Both the position numbers and the translations under genes were made by a program. From positions 2,812 to 11,701 of the forward strand of contig DHHS01000086.1 in the NCBI GenBank assembly GCA_002403415.1: 8,890 nucleotides of DNA, read 5' to 3'. Positions 6,078 to 8,890 of this stretch are shown here, in pieces; the first letter of the stretch is position 1, and each line of letters opens with the position of its first letter. The notes beneath the pieces are model-generated. The model was not told where the DNA came from. It did not search any database and saw only the letters and a list, made by a program, of their open reading frames with translations. This stretch comes from Sphingomonas sp. UBA4766 (GTDB taxonomy: Bacteria; Pseudomonadota; Alphaproteobacteria; Sphingomonadales; Sphingomonadaceae).

Positions 6078-7280
6078 TTAGTCGCGGTAAAGCAGAAACG
6101 GTGCCCGTGCCGCTGTCCAAGCCTGTTCATCGGGTGCCACCATCGCATCAAGATCCCCCGGTGTCGCCGCCGCGTCATCAACCCACGCGCGCAATCCCGG
6201 CCCGCCATTGATGACGTCGATCGCCAGCTTGCCGAATTCATATTCATACGGGAAATCACGCCACAGAGCATAGTCGGGGCAAAGCGCCCGGATTGCCTTG
6301 AACGCCAGCGCCTGCACCCGCCAGGGGTGGAACGCCGCGTGATCATAGCCCGGCCCCTCGGCGTGAACATGGATGCCGTTGCATAGCTGCCCCATATGTT
6401 TGTGGAACGTCGGCTGGAACCAGATGTCGCGCAAGCGGCAGCCCGCCAGCCAGTCGGGCGCCAACCGCCGCATCTCGGCAATCACGGCCCGCGCATCAAT
6501 ATCAGGCGCGCCGAACAACTCCAGCGGGCGGGTGGTGCCCCGCCCTTCGGACAGCGTCGTCCCCTCCAGCATCACCGTGCCGGGATAGGCGCGCGCCATG
6601 TTGACGTTCGGCGCATTCGGGCTGGGGTTGATCCACACCCGCTCGACCGGCCAGCCATGGCCGGGGGAACTTTCAGGCGCCCACCCCTCCATGCCGATCA
6701 CCCGGTAATCGACATCAAGCCGATAGTGCGCGATGAACCAATGGCCAAGCTCACCCAGCGTCAGCCCGTGGCGCATCGGCATGGGCCCGGCGCCGACAAA
6801 GCTCTCCCAACCGGGGCGCAGCGTCATACCCTCCACCGGCCGACCGACCGGATTGGGGCGGTCGAGCACCCACACCGACTTGCCATGCGCGGCCGCCGCT
6901 TCGATCACATAGAGCAATGTCGTCACAAAGGTGTAGATGCGCGTGCCCAGATCCTGAAGATCGACCAGCATGACATCGAATGTGCCCATCGACTGCCTGG
7001 TCGGGCGGCGGACTTCGCCATAAAGGCTAAAGACGGGGATATGGTAGATCGGGTCGGTGAAGTCGGGTGACTCCATCATATTGTCCTGCAAATCGCCCCG
7101 CACCCCGTGCTGCGGCCCGAACATCGCGGATATGTTCAGCCCGCAGGCGATCAGCGCGTCGAGGCTGTGGGTCAGGTCTGCCGTGACCGAGGCGGGATGC
7201 GCGAGCAGCGCCAAGCGCTTGCCCACCAGCGGCGCGCGCAGGTCGGGGTCGGCGAGCAGGCGATCGATTCCGAACTTCAT
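6078..7280 (-). CDS. DUF1343 / NamZ-like putative exo-beta-N-acetylmuramidase
   Basis: This 400-residue full-length protein carries the DUF1343 signatures in order: GPQHG (55-59), FSLYGE (84-89), VDLQDLGTRIYTF (106-118), DRPNPVG (140-146), RHGLTLGE (170-177), WINPSPNAPN (216-225), TTLSEGRGTTRPLE (241-254) and FKH-type FQPTFHKHMG (288-297). B. subtilis NamZ (YbbC) of this family releases N-acetylmuramic acid from the non-reducing ends of peptidoglycan fragments. There is no signal peptide (MKFGIDRLLAD), so it is likely cytoplasmic and acts on imported muropeptide sugars. Many relatives read PEHG where this one has PQHG (Q57), so the catalytic chemistry should be treated with care. ATG 7280 overlaps the stop of the upstream DOMON-like gene by 4 bp, so the two are translationally coupled. 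Family is certain, substrate inferred. Confidence 0.9.
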   Translation of the reverse strand: MKFGIDRLLADPDLRAPLVGKRLALLAHPASVTADLTHSLDALIACGLNISAMFGPQHGVRGDLQDNMMESPDFTDPIYHIPVFSLYGEVRRPTRQSMGTFDVMLVDLQDLGTRIYTFVTTLLYVIEAAAAHGKSVWVLDRPNPVGRPVEGMTLRPGWESFVGAGPMPMRHGLTLGELGHWFIAHYRLDVDYRVIGMEGWAPESSPGHGWPVERVWINPSPNAPNVNMARAYPGTVMLEGTTLSEGRGTTRPLELFGAPDIDARAVIAEMRRLAPDWLAGCRLRDIWFQPTFHKHMGQLCNGIHVHAEGPGYDHAAFHPWRVQALAFKAIRALCPDYALWRDFPYEYEFGKLAIDVINGGPGLRAWVDDAAATPGDLDAMVAPDEQAWTAARAPFLLYRD

Positions 7281-7816
7281 GGGCGATCAGGTGCCGGGAG
7301 GGTCACGATAAAGCAATCCCGATTGTGAAAATCGGGCGGTCCCGGCGGGTGCGCGAGGGCAAAGTAATTGCGCGTGCCGTCCCGCGTTTCGATCACTGCG
7401 CTTAGGCCCAGTTGCCAGTCCGCCGCTGCCTCGACATCGGGTAAGCGCCAATGCGCGGTGAGCACTCCGCTCCCAAACACCCAGTGCAAGGGGCGCAGCG
7501 GCGCGGCGTCCGCTGCTGCCATTCCGTTGCGATACCCGCCAAAGCGATAAGCCGCCCATGCCCGCGACGGCGCCATGTTCAACTCGACATAGGCGGGATC
7601 GGCGCACTGCCCGATAAACGCTTCAAAGCAGCTATGCCGCCACAAACCATCCTGCCGCACGGGCGGGGCGGCGAGCGGCCAGCGCACATCGCCCAAGCAG
7701 CCATGACAGCTGTATCGCAGCGACAAGACATCGCCCGACCGCCACGCCCGCACCGCAATCGCGCTGATCGCGTCACTGGAATTGGCGGGATGGGGGATAA
7801 GGCAAAAGGACGGCAC
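7277..7816 (-). CDS. DOMON-like domain protein, first gene of the NamZ-like operon
   Basis: The 179-residue protein starts at a GTG; no ATG lies between it and the upstream in-frame stop, and no Shine-Dalgarno is evident. Recognisable motifs are LGDVRWP (41-47), the hallmark QDGLWRHSCFEAFI (55-68, C63), YVELNMAPSRAWAAYRFGGYRNGM (about 76-99) and a Trp-containing central strand, ending DGTRNYFALAHPPGPPDFHN. These match the DOMON-like family (the type labelled murB-like in CDD, from memory): a beta-sandwich thought to bind a sugar or haem-like ligand. There is no signal sequence, so it is probably cytoplasmic. It overlaps the NamZ-like gene by 4 bp (ATGA), so the two probably act together, perhaps with this protein handling muropeptide sugars; that is inference. 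It is divergent from rimO across 51 nt. Confidence 0.8.
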   Translation of the reverse strand: MPSFCLIPHPANSSDAISAIAVRAWRSGDVLSLRYSCHGCLGDVRWPLAAPPVRQDGLWRHSCFEAFIGQCADPAYVELNMAPSRAWAAYRFGGYRNGMAAADAAPLRPLHWVFGSGVLTAHWRLPDVEAAADWQLGLSAVIETRDGTRNYFALAHPPGPPDFHNRDCFIVTLPAPDRP

Positions 7817-7867
7817 GATGCGGATACTATGAAATCGCGGCCGTGATCGCTACAGCGCGGTTCGCAC

Positions 7868-8890
7868 ATGGCAACGACCCTCCCCTCCCCGCCGAAGATC
7901 GGCATGGTATCGCTTGGCTGTCCCAAGAACCTGGTCGACAGCGAGCGGATCCTCACCAAGCTGCGCAGCGATGGCTATGCCTTGTCGTCGGACTATGCGG
8001 GCGCCGATGTGGTGCTGGTCAACACCTGCGGGTTCCTCGATTCGGCCAAGGAAGAATCGCTGGAGGCGATTGGCGAGGCGCTGGCCGAAAATGGCCGCGT
8101 CATCGTGACGGGGTGCATGGGCAAGGAAGCCGACGTCATCCGCGCCAAATTCCCCAATGTCCTCGCCGTCACGGGCGCGCATCAATATGAGGAAGTCGTC
8201 GGCGCGGTGCATGAGGCAGCCCCCATTGCCGCCAATGCCTTTCTGAACTTGGTCCCCGAAAGCGGGCTGAAGCTGACACCGCGCCATTACAGCTATTTGA
8301 AGATTTCCGAGGGGTGCAACCATCGCTGCGCCTTTTGCATCATCCCGTCGTTGCGCGGTGATCTGGTCAGCAGGCGGCCCGATGCAATCCTGCGCGAGGC
8401 GGAAAAGCTGGTCGCGGCGGGGACGCGCGAGCTGCTGGTCATCAGCCAGGATACATCGGCTTACGGCGTCGACATCCGCCACACCTCGCGTGAGTGGCAC
8501 GGGCGCGAAGTGCGCGCGCATATGACCGATTTGGCGCGCGAGCTCGGGTCGCTGGGCACGCCGGACCATCCCGTCTGGGTGCGGCTGCACTATGTCTATC
8601 CCTATCCGCATGTCGATGCGGTGGTGCCGCTGATGGCAGCGGGGCTGGTGACGCCTTATCTCGACATCCCGTTCCAGCACGCCAGCCCCGCCGTGCTGCG
8701 CGCGATGAAGCGCCCCGCCAATGATGCCAAGGTGCTGGAGCGGATCAACAATTGGCGCAGCATTTGCCCCGACATCGCGATCCGATCGACCTTTGTCGTC
8801 GGTTTTCCCGGCGAGACCGATGATGATTTCGCCTATCTGATGGACTGGCTGGAGCAGGCCCGGCTCGACCGCGTCGGCGCGTTCCGGTTC
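7868..8890 (+). CDS. rimO: Ribosomal protein S12 methylthiotransferase RimO (3' truncated by window)
   Basis: The gene runs in frame from ATG 7868 to the last base, 341 residues, with no stop. The N-terminal methylthiotransferase domain has its three cluster cysteines at C18 (SLGCPKN), C54 (NTCGF) and C83 (TGCMG). The radical-SAM motif CxxxCxxC is complete at C150, C154 and C157 (CNHRCAFC). Further RimO hallmarks are ISQDTSAYG, WVRLHYVYPYP, LDIPFQHASPAVLRAMKRP and RSTFVVGFPGETD. RimO uses two [4Fe-4S] clusters and SAM to add a methylthio group to a conserved aspartate of S12. The insert between ISQDTSAYG and WVRLHY (IRHTSREWHGREV) is, from memory, common in alphaproteobacterial RimO. The C-terminal TRAM domain, about 100 residues, lies beyond the window. 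The ribosome binding site is weak. It is divergent from the DOMON-like gene, so the 51-nt gap holds both promoters. Confidence 0.96.
   Translation, partial: MATTLPSPPKIGMVSLGCPKNLVDSERILTKLRSDGYALSSDYAGADVVLVNTCGFLDSAKEESLEAIGEALAENGRVIVTGCMGKEADVIRAKFPNVLAVTGAHQYEEVVGAVHEAAPIAANAFLNLVPESGLKLTPRHYSYLKISEGCNHRCAFCIIPSLRGDLVSRRPDAILREAEKLVAAGTRELLVISQDTSAYGVDIRHTSREWHGREVRAHMTDLARELGSLGTPDHPVWVRLHYVYPYPHVDAVVPLMAAGLVTPYLDIPFQHASPAVLRAMKRPANDAKVLERINNWRSICPDIAIRSTFVVGFPGETDDDFAYLMDWLEQARLDRVGAFRF

Noticed and set aside
6072..6084. CGACT-GTT-AGTCG hairpin between convergent genes
   Set aside because: Only a 5-bp stem with no T-run; too weak to call a terminator.
6396..7070. 224-codon open frame on the plus strand within the DUF1343 gene
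   Set aside because: Antisense to a well-conserved gene, with Arg/His-rich composition and no motif.
7850..8680. Long open frame antisense to rimO
   Set aside because: It lies opposite a clear RimO with all catalytic cysteines; its translation is His/Arg/Asp-rich with no domain, as expected for an antisense shadow of GC-rich coding DNA.

Overview
The window looks like an ordinary chromosomal segment of a GC-rich alphaproteobacterium, most likely a sphingomonad. The basis is GC-rich codon use, weak or absent Shine-Dalgarno sites at several starts, and the protein subfamilies present: a MoxR/CoxE-type VWA pair, DUF817, a soluble chemoreceptor, a cytoplasmic DUF1343 protein with a DOMON-like partner, and RimO. 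The genus assignment rests on recollection of family sequences, not on a search. No rRNA, tRNA, CRISPR array, insertion sequence or prophage signal was seen.

Left part (1-2096, all +). The window opens inside a MoxR-family AAA+ ATPase. Its stop codon overlaps the start of a DUF817 multi-pass membrane protein by 4 bp (GTGA), followed by a GC-rich terminator-like hairpin. A secreted CHAP-domain protein, a likely peptidoglycan hydrolase, follows as its own unit, with a CtrA-like box upstream.

Middle (2115-5361). A soluble methyl-accepting chemotaxis protein on the minus strand converges on the CHAP gene. It is divergent, across about 390 nt, from a CoxE-like VWA protein. The VWA protein belongs to the kind of family that works with MoxR ATPases, so the ATPase/VWA pair appears to be split by about 3.5 kb here. 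Directly downstream lies a 42-residue single-span membrane protein whose ribosome binding site sits inside a hairpin.

Right part (5493-8890). An arginine-rich protein of unknown function (+) converges on a two-gene minus-strand operon: a DOMON-like protein and a DUF1343/NamZ-like putative exo-N-acetylmuramidase with a 4-bp overlap, probably in cell-wall sugar recycling. Divergent from these is rimO, the radical-SAM methylthiotransferase for ribosomal protein S12, truncated by the window end.

Two themes recur: cell-wall turnover (CHAP, NamZ-like) and AAA+/VWA chaperone-type complexes. No clearly new multi-gene system is visible. The best leads are the hairpin over the small membrane gene's ribosome binding site, the NamZ-like/DOMON pair with its PQHG variant, and the divergent chemoreceptor with its own promoter-like elements.
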